64,000 nucleotides of DNA from Streptomyces sp. R33 (GTDB lineage Bacteria; Actinomycetota; Actinomycetes; Streptomycetales; Streptomycetaceae): the NCBI RefSeq assembly GCF_041200175.1, contig NZ_CP165727.1, forward strand, positions 5,645,501 to 5,709,500, written 5' to 3'. Both the position numbers and the translations under genes were made by a program. Position 1 is the first letter of the stretch, and each line of letters starts with the position of its first letter. Below the pieces are notes generated by a model. It did no database searches, had not been told where the DNA came from, and saw only the letters and a list, made by a program, of their open reading frames with translations. This document shows, in pieces, positions 32,978 through 42,900 of this stretch.

Positions 32978-34177
32978 ATGCAGACCGCCAACAAGTTCTC
33001 CGTATCCCGGTACGCGCCCGAGCGCGGCGCGATGGCCAGACTGACCTCGCGCGACTCGGTGCTGCGCCGGCTCGACTGGCCGATACTCCTGTCGGCACTC
33101 GCCCTGTCCTTCATCGGCGCCCTGCTGGTGTGGTCGGCGACCCGCAACCGCACCCAGCTCAACCAGGGAGACCCGTACTACTTCCTGGTCCGGCACGCCC
33201 TGAACACCGGCATCGGCCTCGTCCTGATGATCGGCACCGTCTGGCTCGGCCACCGCACCCTGCGCGGCGCCGTGCCGGTCCTGTACGGGCTCTCCCTCGT
33301 GCTCATCCTCGCCGTGCTCACCCCGCTCGGCGCCACCATCAACGGCGCCCACGCGTGGATCGTGATCGGCGGCGGCTTCTCGCTCCAGCCCTCCGAGTTC
33401 GTGAAGATCACGATCATCCTGGTCATGGCCATGCTCCTGGCCACCCGGGTGGACGCGGGCGACCTCGCCCACCCCGACCACCGCACCGTGGTCAAGGCGC
33501 TGTGCCTGGCCGCCGCACCGATGGGCATCGTCATGCTGATGCCCGACCTCGGCTCCGTCATGGTCATGGTCATCATCGTGCTCGGCGTCCTGCTCGCCTC
33601 CGGCGCCTCCAACCGCTGGGTGCTGGGGCTGATGGGCTCCGGCGCGGCCGGGGCCATCCTGATCTGGCAGCTCGGCGTGCTCGACGAGTACCAGATCAAC
33701 CGCTTCGCGGCCTTCGCCAACCCCGACCTCGACCCCGCAGGCGTCGGCTACAACACCAACCAGGCGCGCATCGCGATCGGCTCGGGCGGACTGACCGGCT
33801 CAGGGCTCTTCAAGGGCTCGCAGACCACCGGCCAGTTCGTGCCGGAGCAGCAGACCGACTTCGTCTTCACCGTCGCGGGGGAGGAGCTGGGCTTCGTCGG
33901 CGCCGGGCTGATCCTGGTCCTGCTCGGCATCATCCTCTGGCGGGCCTGCATGATCGCCCGCGAGACCACCGAGCTGTACGGGACGATCGTGTGCGCCGGG
34001 ATCATCGCCTGGTTCGCCTTCCAGGCGTTCGAGAACATCGGGATGACCCTCGGGATCATGCCGGTGGCGGGGCTGCCGCTGCCGTTCGTCTCCTACGGAG
34101 GCTCGTCCATGTTCGCGGTGTGGGTCGCGGTCGGACTACTCCAGTCGATCAGGGTGCAACGGCCGATGTCGGCCTAG
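32978..34177 (+). CDS. rodA: SEDS-family peptidoglycan glycosyltransferase (RodA / Sfr)
   Basis: A 399-residue protein with about ten TM helices and SEDS landmarks: GAHAWIVIGGGFSLQPSEFVKI (central loop, catalytic Asp region further on), QQTDFVFTVAGEELGF, and LPFVSYGGSS near the end. It polymerises lipid II, with PBP2 as cross-linking partner. In Streptomyces this mre-linked paralogue is called Sfr. It starts 15 nt after the PBP2 stop codon and probably ends the operon. Confidence 0.95.
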   Translation: MQTANKFSVSRYAPERGAMARLTSRDSVLRRLDWPILLSALALSFIGALLVWSATRNRTQLNQGDPYYFLVRHALNTGIGLVLMIGTVWLGHRTLRGAVPVLYGLSLVLILAVLTPLGATINGAHAWIVIGGGFSLQPSEFVKITIILVMAMLLATRVDAGDLAHPDHRTVVKALCLAAAPMGIVMLMPDLGSVMVMVIIVLGVLLASGASNRWVLGLMGSGAAGAILIWQLGVLDEYQINRFAAFANPDLDPAGVGYNTNQARIAIGSGGLTGSGLFKGSQTTGQFVPEQQTDFVFTVAGEELGFVGAGLILVLLGIILWRACMIARETTELYGTIVCAGIIAWFAFQAFENIGMTLGIMPVAGLPLPFVSYGGSSMFAVWVAVGLLQSIRVQRPMSA

Positions 34178-34248
34178 GGGGTGCCGGTCTTCGGCCGCAT
34201 TCCGCCGTCGATTCGCCGTTCACCCTGCCGTCGTGATCCGTTCAGGAC

Positions 34249-34254
34249 TAAGTT
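34249..34254 (+). promoter_or_regulatory. -10 box (TAAGTT) of leaderless promoter
   Basis: TAAGTT, 6 nt, ATG at 34261; no ribosome binding site precedes the CYTH-CHAD gene. Confidence 0.5.
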
Positions 34255-34260
34255 CGATGC

Positions 34261-35784
34261 ATGGCGGACACGAAACGCGAGATCGAGCGCAAATTCGAGT
34301 TCACGACGAGCAAGGCCGCGCGCCGCGGAGTCCCGGACCTGACCGGCACGGCCGCGATCGCGGCCGTCGCCGAACAGGGCACCGTCGACCTCGACGCGGT
34401 CTACTACGACACCCCCGACCAGCGACTCGCCGCCGACGGCCTCACCCTCAGACGGCGCACCGGCGGCGCCGACGCCGGCTGGCACCTCAAACTGCCCGTC
34501 TCCCCGGGCGTCCGCGACGAGGTCGCCGCCCCCCTCAGCGACACCGTCCCCCGCTCCCTCGCCGCCCTCGTCCGCTCCCGCGTCCGCGACACCCCGCTGG
34601 AACCCCAGGTCCGGCTGCTCTCCTCGCGCCGCGTCACCCACCTCCTCGACGCCGACGGCGCCCTCCTCGCGGAGCTCTCCACCGACGACGTGCGCGCCGA
34701 GCGCGACGAGGCCGCCGCAGCCTGGACCGAGGTCGAGGTCGAACTCGCCGACGGCGTCGACCCCGACCTCCTCGACGCCGTCGAGAAGACGTTCCGCAAA
34801 GCCGGACTCCACGTCTCCGACGCCCCCTCCAAACTCGCCCGCGCCCTCACCGAGACCGGCGGCGAGCCGCCTCCCCGGCCCGAGCCCGCCCTCGCCGAGG
34901 ACACCGCGGGCGCGCACGTCCTCGCGTACCTGCGCGAACAGCGCGACGCCCTCGTCGCCCAGGACCCCGCCGTCCGCCGCAACCTGCCCGACTCCGTCCA
35001 CCAGATGCGCGTCGCCTGCCGCCGCATGCGCAGCGCCTTCAAGACCCACCGCAAGGTCCTCGACCGCGCCGCCACCGACCCCCTGGGCGAAGAGCTGCGC
35101 TGGCTGGCCGCCGAGCTCGGCCTCGACCGCGACCAGGAAGTCCTCTTCGAGCGGATCCAGAGCCACATCGGCGACCTGCCCCGCACCCTCCTGCTCGGAC
35201 CCGTCCGCGGCCGCCTGCGGGTCTGGAACAACGCCCGCCGCTCGGGAACCCGGCGCCGGGCCCTCGCCGCACTCGACGCCAAGCGGTACGAGGCCCTGCT
35301 CGACGCCCTCGACGCCCTGCTGGCCGACCCGCCCCTGCTCCCCGGAGCGGCCAAGCCCGCCGCCAAGGCCCTGTCCAAGGCCGCCCTGCGCGACTACGAG
35401 CGGCTCGCCACCCGTGTCGCGGCCGCCCTCCGCCTGGAACCGGGCCACGAGCGCGACCTGGCCCTCCACGAGGCCCGCAAGGCCGCCAAACGCGCCCGCT
35501 ACGCGGCGGAAGCGGCCGGTCCCGCCCTCGGCAAACCGGCAAAACGGCTGGCCAAGGCCGTCAAGTCGGTCCAGAGCCTGCTCGGCGACCACCAGGACAG
35601 CGTCGTCGCCCGCGACGCCCTGCACGGCCTCGGCGTACAAGCGGCCGGAGCCGGAGAATCCGCCTTCACCTGGGGTGTGCTCTACGCCCGCGAGGAGGGT
35701 CTCGCCGAGCGGGGCGAACGGGAACTCCCGGACGTATGGGCCAAGGTCTCCGACCCCGTGCTCCGGGCGGACCTCGGCACCTAG
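34261..35784 (+). CDS. CYTH and CHAD domain protein (polyphosphate-related)
   Basis: A 507-residue protein: the N-terminal CYTH domain (about 1-200) begins with the EIERKF signature (ExExK, metal/triphosphate binding) and has an eight-strand tunnel pattern; the C-terminal CHAD domain (about 215-500) is all helical with conserved HQMRVACRRMRSAFK and HEARKAAKRARYAAE (basic, histidine-rich). CYTH proteins act on triphosphates and CHAD binds polyphosphate. Probable role: polyphosphate-linked triphosphatase or polyP granule protein. Starts right after a -10 box. Confidence 0.9.
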   Translation: MADTKREIERKFEFTTSKAARRGVPDLTGTAAIAAVAEQGTVDLDAVYYDTPDQRLAADGLTLRRRTGGADAGWHLKLPVSPGVRDEVAAPLSDTVPRSLAALVRSRVRDTPLEPQVRLLSSRRVTHLLDADGALLAELSTDDVRAERDEAAAAWTEVEVELADGVDPDLLDAVEKTFRKAGLHVSDAPSKLARALTETGGEPPPRPEPALAEDTAGAHVLAYLREQRDALVAQDPAVRRNLPDSVHQMRVACRRMRSAFKTHRKVLDRAATDPLGEELRWLAAELGLDRDQEVLFERIQSHIGDLPRTLLLGPVRGRLRVWNNARRSGTRRRALAALDAKRYEALLDALDALLADPPLLPGAAKPAAKALSKAALRDYERLATRVAAALRLEPGHERDLALHEARKAAKRARYAAEAAGPALGKPAKRLAKAVKSVQSLLGDHQDSVVARDALHGLGVQAAGAGESAFTWGVLYAREEGLAERGERELPDVWAKVSDPVLRADLGT

Positions 35785-35867
35785 GCGGTGATCTTGGCGG
35801 CAGGTGGCGGCTGCGCCTCGGGTTACGCTTGAGAGTCGCCCCCTGCCCGCTTCACGAAAGTCGCGTG

Positions 35868-37790
35868 ATGTCCGAGTCGGTCTTCCCACAGCTCGAAGCT
35901 CTGCTCCCGCATGTGCAGAAGCCCATCCAGTACGTCGGCGGTGAGCTCAACTCCACCGTCAAACCGTGGGATTCGTGTGACGTCCGCTGGGCGCTCATGT
36001 ACCCGGACGCGTACGAGGTCGGGCTGCCCAACCAGGGCGTCATGATCCTTTACGAGGTGCTGAACGAGCGCGAGGGCGTGCTGGCGGAGCGCACGTACAG
36101 CGTGTGGCCCGACCTCGAAGAGCTGATGCGCGAGCACAAGGTGCCGCAGTTCACCGTGGACAGCCACCGCCCCGTGGGTGCCTTCGACGTGTTCGGCCTG
36201 TCCTTCTCCACGGAGCTGGGCTACACGAACATGCTCACGGCCCTGGACCTGGCGGGCATCCCGCTCGAGGCCCGGAACCGTACGGTCGACCACCCCATCG
36301 TCCTCGCGGGCGGCCACGCGGCCTTCAACCCCGAGCCGATCGCGGAATTCATCGACTGCGCGGTCATCGGCGACGGTGAGCAGGCCGTTCTCGACATGAC
36401 CGAGATCATCCGCACGTGGAAGGCGGAGGGCCGTCCGGGCGGGCGCGAAGAAGTCCTCTTCCGTCTGGCCAAGACCGGTCAGGTCTACGTGCCGGGGTTC
36501 TACGACGTCGATTACCTGCCCGACGGCCGTATCGCGCGCGTCGCCCCGAACAAGTCGGGCGTCCCGTACCGCGTGTCCAAGCACACGGTCATGGACCTCG
36601 ACGAGTGGCCGTACCCCAAGCAGCCGCTCGTCCCGCTCGCCGAGACCGTCCACGAGCGGATGTCCGTCGAGATCTTCCGCGGCTGCACCCGCGGCTGCCG
36701 TTTCTGCCAGGCCGGCATGATCACGCGCCCCGTGCGGGAGCGAAGCATCACCGGCATCGGCGAGATGGTCGAGAAGGGTCTGAAGGCGACCGGCTTCGAG
36801 GAGGTCGGCCTCCTGTCGCTGTCCTCCGCGGACCACACCGAGATCGCTGACATCGCCAAGGGCCTCGCGGACCGCTACACGGACGACAAGGTGGGCCTGT
36901 CCCTGCCGTCGACCCGCGTGGACGCGTTCAACGTGGACCTGGCGAACGAGCTGACCCGCAACGGGCGCCGCTCCGGTCTGACCTTCGCCCCCGAGGGCGG
37001 CTCCGAGCGCATGCGCAAGGTCATCAACAAGATGGTCTCGGAAGAGGACCTGATCCGGACGGTGGCCACCGCCTACGGCAACGGCTGGCGCCAGGTGAAG
37101 CTGTACTTCATGTGCGGCCTGCCGACCGAGACCGACGACGACGTGCTCCAGATCGGCGACATGGCGGTCAACGTCATCGCCAAGGGCCGCGAGGTCTCCG
37201 GACAGAACGACATCCGCTGCACGGTGTCGATCGGCGGGTTCGTGCCCAAGCCGCACACCCCGTTCCAGTGGGCGCCGCAGCTGTCGGCCGAGGAGACGGA
37301 CGCCCGCCTGGGCAAGCTCCGCGACAAGATCCGCGCAGACAAGAAGTACGGCCGCTCGATCGGCTTCCGCTACCACGACGGCAAGCCGGGCATCGTCGAG
37401 GGCCTGCTCTCGCGCGGCGACCGCCGCATCGGCGACGTGATCCGCGCCGTGTACGAGTCGGGCGGCCGCTTCGACGGCTGGCGCGAGCACTTCTCGTACG
37501 ACCGCTGGATGGAGGCCGCGGAGAAGGCGCTGCCGGCCTACGGCGTGGACGTGGCCTGGTACACGACGCGCGAGCGCACGTACGAGGAGGTCCTCCCCTG
37601 GGACCACCTGGACTCCGGTCTCGACAAGGACTGGCTCTGGGAGGACTGGCAGGACGCCCTCGACGAGACCGAGGTCGACGACTGCCGCTGGACCCCGTGC
37701 TTCGACTGCGGTGTGTGCCCGCAGATGGACACCCACATCCAGATCGGCCCCACGGGCCAGAAGCTCCTTCCCCTGACGGTCGTGAAGTGA
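35868..37790 (+). CDS. TIGR03960-type B12-binding radical SAM protein
   Basis: A 640-residue radical SAM protein. The N-terminal part (to about 230) resembles a B12-binding-like domain; the [4Fe-4S] motif is CTRGCRFCQAG (CxxxCxxC) near residue 280; TFAPEGGSERMRKVINK is typical. A C-terminal cysteine cluster CFDCGVCPQ may bind a further cofactor. It is an uncharacterised family usually encoded beside a DUF2344 (TIGR03936) protein, and here the two are separated by one extra gene. I use ATG 35868; upstream sequence shares the frame but belongs to the CHAD gene region. Confidence 0.92.
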   Translation: MSESVFPQLEALLPHVQKPIQYVGGELNSTVKPWDSCDVRWALMYPDAYEVGLPNQGVMILYEVLNEREGVLAERTYSVWPDLEELMREHKVPQFTVDSHRPVGAFDVFGLSFSTELGYTNMLTALDLAGIPLEARNRTVDHPIVLAGGHAAFNPEPIAEFIDCAVIGDGEQAVLDMTEIIRTWKAEGRPGGREEVLFRLAKTGQVYVPGFYDVDYLPDGRIARVAPNKSGVPYRVSKHTVMDLDEWPYPKQPLVPLAETVHERMSVEIFRGCTRGCRFCQAGMITRPVRERSITGIGEMVEKGLKATGFEEVGLLSLSSADHTEIADIAKGLADRYTDDKVGLSLPSTRVDAFNVDLANELTRNGRRSGLTFAPEGGSERMRKVINKMVSEEDLIRTVATAYGNGWRQVKLYFMCGLPTETDDDVLQIGDMAVNVIAKGREVSGQNDIRCTVSIGGFVPKPHTPFQWAPQLSAEETDARLGKLRDKIRADKKYGRSIGFRYHDGKPGIVEGLLSRGDRRIGDVIRAVYESGGRFDGWREHFSYDRWMEAAEKALPAYGVDVAWYTTRERTYEEVLPWDHLDSGLDKDWLWEDWQDALDETEVDDCRWTPCFDCGVCPQMDTHIQIGPTGQKLLPLTVVK

Positions 37791-37811
37791 GAAGTAACCC
37801 TTGAGTCACGA

Positions 37812-37842
37812 GAGGCCCCCACCCGCAACGGGTGGGGGCCTC
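37812..37842 (+). terminator. Strong terminator after the radical SAM gene
   Basis: GAGGCCCCCACCCG / CAA / CGGGTGGGGGCCTC gives a perfect 14-bp stem. It ends transcription 18 nt before the next gene, so the repeat protein needs its own promoter or depends on readthrough. Confidence 0.85.
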
Positions 37843-37859
37843 CCTCGTGTCATACGGGT

Positions 37860-38840
37860 ATGGAACTCGACAAGCGACCTCCCGGTGACGGTGGCGAAGG
37901 ATGCCTGGTGGGCGTCATCCGGGTGCCCGTCAAGATCGTGGCGTTGATCGTCGTACTGCCCGTACGGGTGGTTTGGGATCTGCTCGTCGCGTTCGGGCAG
38001 GCCGCTGCGCGGCACGTGCTGCGGCCCTTGTCCGTGTACGTGCTGCAGCCGGTGCTGCGCGGGATCGGCCGGGTGCTGACCGTGCTGCTCAAACTGGTGT
38101 TCTTCTGGCCGTGGGTCGGGCTGTGGCGGTACGTGCTCCGGCCCGTGTACGCGCACCTGCTCGCTCCCGTCGGCCGGGCTTTGTACGCGTACCTCCTGCG
38201 TCCGCTCGGTGAGGCACTGGCCTGGGTCGGGCGTGGCGGGATGCGGTACCTGCTGGCCCCGCTCGCCAAAGGCGTGATGTGGCTCGTGTGGGCGGTCTGC
38301 ATGACCCTGTTCGTCTGGCCGTGGGTGGGGCTGTGGCGGTACGTGCTCGCGCCCGTCGGGCGGGGGCTGCTGTGGGTGGGCGCCGGTTTCCACCGGTACG
38401 TGCTCACCCCCGTCGGGCACGGGCTGGCCGCGATGGGCTCCGTGCTCTACCGGTATCTCCTGCGGCCCGTCGGGATCGGGGTGTACCGGTACGTGCTCGT
38501 GCCCCTCTGGCAGGTGCTCGTCTGGGCCTGGCACGTCGCCGGTCGGATCGTCCGGGCGGTGTGGCGGGGAGTCCGGCTGGCCGGGTGGGTGCTCGTCGGG
38601 TGGCCCGCGGCGCAGGTGTACCGGCACGTACTGACACCGGTCGGACATGTCGTACGGGATGTGTGGCGCACCGTCCGCGCCACCGTCCGTGAGGTCCGGG
38701 CCGATGTGCGAAGGGTGCTGTTCGGGGGCCCCGGCCGGGAACCGGTGAGGTCACGGGCGCGTACTCTGGGTAGTACGACAGCCGCAGGCAAAAACGCGCC
38801 CGCCCCCGAGATCTCCCTGCACGAACAGAAGCAGGGGTGA
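37860..38840 (+). CDS. Repeat-built membrane-associated protein, unknown function
   Basis: A 326-residue protein made of about 11 degenerate copies of a motif approximating Y-R-Y-V-L-x-P-V (for example WRYVLRPV, HRYVLTPV, YRYLLRPV, YRHVLTPV) spaced by 10-25 residues, and a larger duplication in which WPWVGLWRYVL occurs twice, about 70 residues apart. It is rich in Trp, Arg, Val and Leu, with hydrophobic and basic stretches, so it probably lies along or in the membrane as amphipathic or re-entrant helices. The last ~70 residues are basic and then polar. No enzyme motif and no family known to me. It interrupts the conserved radical SAM - DUF2344 pair. ATG 37860 lacks a ribosome binding site. 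Confidence 0.7.
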   Translation: MELDKRPPGDGGEGCLVGVIRVPVKIVALIVVLPVRVVWDLLVAFGQAAARHVLRPLSVYVLQPVLRGIGRVLTVLLKLVFFWPWVGLWRYVLRPVYAHLLAPVGRALYAYLLRPLGEALAWVGRGGMRYLLAPLAKGVMWLVWAVCMTLFVWPWVGLWRYVLAPVGRGLLWVGAGFHRYVLTPVGHGLAAMGSVLYRYLLRPVGIGVYRYVLVPLWQVLVWAWHVAGRIVRAVWRGVRLAGWVLVGWPAAQVYRHVLTPVGHVVRDVWRTVRATVREVRADVRRVLFGGPGREPVRSRARTLGSTTAAGKNAPAPEISLHEQKQG

Positions 38841-38925
38841 GCCGGAGGGCACGGTGTGGCCGGCAGGCTCACCAGACCTCAGGGCGACGCGCGAGCCGCG
38901 GAGCCCCGCACAAGGAGAAGAACCA

Positions 38926-39747
38926 CTGGGCAAGCGACAGCCCGAAGGCCCACCCCCCGCACCGGTGGTGCAGCGCATCCGACTGCGCTACACCAAGCGC
39001 GGCCGCCTCCGGTTCACCAGCCACCGAGACTTCCAGCGCGCGTTCGAGCGGGCCCTGCGCCGCGCCGAGGTGCCCATGGCGTACTCGGCCGGCTTCACCC
39101 CGCACCCGCGCGTCTCGTACGCGAACGCCGCGCCGACCGGCACCGGCAGCGAGGCCGAGTACCTCGAGATCGCCCTCGCCGAGCCCCGCGACCCCGAGAA
39201 GCTCCGCGAGCTGCTCGACGAGTCGATGCCGGTCGGGCTCGACATCATCGACGCCGTCGAGGCCCGTACCTCCGGGCTCGCCGACCGGCTGACGGCCTCC
39301 GTCTGGGAGCTGCGGCTGGAGGGCGTGGACGTCGCCGACGCCGAGCGCGCGGTCGGGGCCTTCCTCGCCGCCGAGGAAGTGGAGGTACAGCGCCGCACCA
39401 AGAACGGCATGCGCAGCTTCGACACCCGGGGCGCCGTAGTGAGCCTCGAGGCGGTTCCTGCCCCGGCTGATAGGCCGCTGGACAATGCCTGTGCGATACT
39501 GCGGCTGGTTGTTCGGCATCTGACACCTGCCGTGCGACCCGACGACGTCCTGTCCGGTCTCCGAGCTGTGGCCGACCTGGCGCCGCCGGTCCCCGCAGCG
39601 GTGACCAGGCTGGCGCAGGGGCTCTTCGACGAGGAGTCCGGCACGGTGACCGACCCGCTCGCGCCCGACCGCGAGGCTGTCACGGCCGCCCCACCCACGG
39701 CCGCCGTAGCCGCCGACGCGAAGGCGCCGGAAGGTCCCGCCGCGTAG
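38926..39747 (+). CDS. TIGR03936/DUF2344 protein with probable CTG start
   Basis: The protein (about 273 residues) contains the DUF2344 signature RIRLRYTKRGRLRFTSHRDFQR (split here as RIRLRYTK ... RLRFTSHRD) near residue 15 and AYSAGFTPHPR. It is the usual partner of the TIGR03960 radical SAM protein. Start choice is unusual: AAGGAG at 38912-38917 is perfectly placed for CTG 38926, giving a product beginning GKRQPEGPPP, which is where I recall homologues starting. GTG 38854 (GGAGG upstream) would add 24 residues of atypical composition. The C-terminus is Ala/Pro-rich. Function unknown. Confidence 0.85.
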   Translation: MGKRQPEGPPPAPVVQRIRLRYTKRGRLRFTSHRDFQRAFERALRRAEVPMAYSAGFTPHPRVSYANAAPTGTGSEAEYLEIALAEPRDPEKLRELLDESMPVGLDIIDAVEARTSGLADRLTASVWELRLEGVDVADAERAVGAFLAAEEVEVQRRTKNGMRSFDTRGAVVSLEAVPAPADRPLDNACAILRLVVRHLTPAVRPDDVLSGLRAVADLAPPVPAAVTRLAQGLFDEESGTVTDPLAPDREAVTAAPPTAAVAADAKAPEGPAA

Positions 39748-39981
39748 GGATCGTCGTCGTCGCGCAGCCCTGGCACTCGGGAGCCACCTGGGTCGGGCCG
39801 CGCACAGACCTGAAGACTTCCGCCAGGCCGTACGGACAACACGTACGGAACCGGCGGCCATGGACTACAGCTCCCGTGTGGCGAACGCGCCCCGGAGGCC
39901 GGTTCCGCGCTGATCGCGCGGGGCCGTGCCGGACCGGAAGTCAGCCGCGGCGCCCGGGAGCGTGACGGGAGAACCGCCCGC

Positions 39982-42900
39982 ATGCTCAACAACGAAACCA
40001 ACAACACCACCGGTGGCGCCGACAGCGGCAGCCCGAGCGACAACCTGCCTCCGCGCAGGCGTCGCCGTGCCGCGTCGCGCCCCGCCGGCCCGCCCGGTGC
40101 GACCGTGACCCCGGCCGCCGAGGTGACCGAGGCCGCTCCGGCCGCCCCCGCCGCCCCCGTCGAGGAGGCCGCTCCGGCCGCCGCCCCGGCCCGTACCCGC
40201 CGCCGCGCGACCCGCGCCGTGGCCGCCACCGAGGCTCCTGCCGCCGAGGTCGTGGTCGAGGCCGTCGTCCCGGCTGCCGAAGAGGCTGCTGCTCCCGCGC
40301 CGCGTGTCCGTCGCCGTGCGACCCGTGCCGTGGCCGCGCCGGAGGCCCCCGCTGCAGAGGCCGTCGTCGAGGCTGCTCCGGCTGCTCCGGCCGCGGAGGA
40401 GGCTGCTGCTCCGGCGCCGCGTGCCCGCCGCCGTGCGACCCGTGCCGTGGCCGCCCCCGAGGCGCCCGCCGCCGAGGCCGTCGTCGAGGCTGCTGCTCCG
40501 GCTGCTCCGGCTGTCGAGGAGGCTGCTGCTCCGGCGCCGCGTGTCCGTCGCCGTGCGACGCGTGCCGTGGCCGCGCCGGAGGCCCCCGCTGCAGAGGCCG
40601 TCGTCGAGGCTGCTCCGGCTGCTCCGGCTGCTCCGGCCGCGGAGGAGGCTGCCGCTCCGGCGCCGCGTGCCCGCCGCCGTGCCACCCGCGCCGTGACCGC
40701 CCCCGAGGCGCCCGCCGCCGAGGCCGTCGTGGAGGAGGCCGCTCCCAAGGCCACCGTCACCGTCGCCGACGCCGTGGACTCCCCGAAGCGCGGCGGCCGC
40801 CGCCGCGCCACCCGCTCCGCGGCCTCCGCCGCTCCGGCCGCCCAGGCCGCCGCCCCGGTGGAGCCCGCCGCCGAGGAAGAGCCCGCCGCCCCGGCGCGTG
40901 GCCGCCGCGCCGCGCGCCCCGCCGTGGCCGTGTTCCAGGCCCCGGTCTTCACCGAGCCGATGTTCCAGACCCCGGAGACCGCCGCCATGGCCGCCGCGGC
41001 CGCCGCCGCAGCCGCCGAGGCGGAAGAGGTCGAGGAGGAGGACGAGCTCGAGGCCGAGGCCGAGACCGTCCAGGCCCCCGCCCCGCAGCCGGCCGGCCGT
41101 CGCCGCCGCCGTGGCCGCGGTGCGGTCGAGGCCGCCCCGGCCGCCGAGTCCGCGCCGGTGTCCCTTTCCGACGTCGAGCTCATGGAGGACGAGGCCAAGG
41201 CCGAGGCCGCCGAGCTCGACGAAGAGGCTGCCGAGTTCGAAGAGGGTGACGAGACGGGCGAGCGCCCGTCCCGGCGCCGCCGCCGTGGCGGCCGCCGCCG
41301 TCGCCGCGGTGAGGCCGCCGACCTCGACGAGTCCGCCGAGGAAGAGGCCGAGGCCGGCGAAGAGGCGGAAGAGGAAGAGGCCGACGAGGACGAGGAGGCC
41401 GGCGCCCTGGGCTCCAGCTCCAGCCGTCGCCGCCGTCGCCGTCGCCGCCGCAGCGGTGACACCGGTGCCGAGGGCGAAGCGGGCGAGGAGGACGGCGTGC
41501 GCACCGTCGTCAAGGTCCGCGAGCCGCGCCCGGCGCGCGAGAAGGCCGAGCCGTCCGACGAGGTGCAGTCCATCAAGGGCTCGACCCGTCTGGAGGCGAA
41601 GAAGCAGCGCCGCCGCGAGGGCCGCGAGCAGGGCCGCCGCCGCGTGCCGATCATCACCGAGGCCGAGTTCCTGGCCCGCCGTGAGGCCGTCGAGCGCGTG
41701 ATGGTCGTCCGCCAGGCCGGCGAGCGCACCCAGATCGGCGTCCTCGAGGACAACGTGCTCGTCGAGCACTACGTCAACAAGGAAGAAGCCACCTCGTACG
41801 TCGGCAACGTCTACCTGGGCAAGGTCCAGAACGTGCTGCCGTCGATGGAGGCCGCCTTCATCGACATCGGCAAGGGCCGCAACGCCGTCCTGTACGCCGG
41901 TGAGGTCAACTTCGAGGCGCTCGGCATGGCCAACGGGCCGCGCCGCATCGAGTCCGCCCTCAAGTCCGGCCAGTCGGTCCTCGTGCAGGTCACCAAGGAC
42001 CCGATCGGCCACAAGGGTGCCCGCCTGACCAGCCAGGTCTCGCTGCCCGGCCGCTACCTCGTCTACGTGCCCGAGGGCTCGATGACCGGTATCAGCCGCA
42101 AGCTGCCCGACACCGAGCGCGCGCGCCTGAAGACCATCCTCAAGAAGATCGTCCCCGAGGACGCGGGCGTCATCGTGCGCACCGCCGCCGAGGGTGCGAG
42201 CGAGGACGAGCTGCGCCGCGACGTCGAGCGTCTGCAGGCCCAGTGGGAGGACATCCAGAAGAAGTCGAAGCAGATCTCGACCTCTTCGCCGAGCCTGCTG
42301 TACGGCGAGCCGGACATGACCGTCCGCGTCGTGCGCGACATCTTCAACGAGGACTTCTCGAAGGTCATCGTCAGCGGTGACAGCGCCTGGGAGACCATCC
42401 ACGGTTACGTCTCGCACGTGGCCCCGGACCTGGCCGACCGGCTGTCGCGCTGGACCTCCGAGGTCGACGTCTTCGCGACGTACCGGATCGACGAGCAGCT
42501 CGCCAAGGCGCTCGACCGCAAGGTGTGGCTGCCCTCGGGCGGTTCCCTCGTGATCGACAAGACCGAGGCGATGATCGTCATCGACGTCAACACCGGCAAG
42601 TTCACCGGTCAGGGCGGCAACCTCGAGGAGACCGTCACCAGGAACAACCTGGAGGCGGCCGAGGAGATCGTGCGCCAGCTGCGGCTGCGCGACCTCGGCG
42701 GCATCGTCGTGATCGACTTCATCGACATGGTCCTGGAGTCGAACCGCGACCTGGTCCTGCGGCGCATGCTGGAGTGCCTGGGCCGCGACCGTACGAAGCA
42801 CCAGGTCGCCGAGGTGACCTCGCTGGGCCTGGTCCAGATGACCCGCAAGCGGGTGGGCCAGGGCCTGCTGGAGTCCTTCTCCGAGACCTGTGTCCACTGC

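Noticed and set aside
37806..38648. A 280-codon minus-strand frame with HVPxHPDP-like repeats
   Set aside because: Its repeats are the reverse reading of the repeat-built plus-strand protein; composition (His/Pro/Gln/Asp) is typical of an antisense frame, and it runs through a terminator.
38854..38925. GTG 38854 as the true start of the DUF2344 gene
   Set aside because: The extra residues have untypical Arg/Pro/Ser composition and a better ribosome binding site serves CTG 38926; kept only as an alternative.
40198..40747. Possible CRISPR-like array
   Set aside because: The repeats are in-frame coding repeats of unequal length with no distinct spacers and no cas genes nearby.
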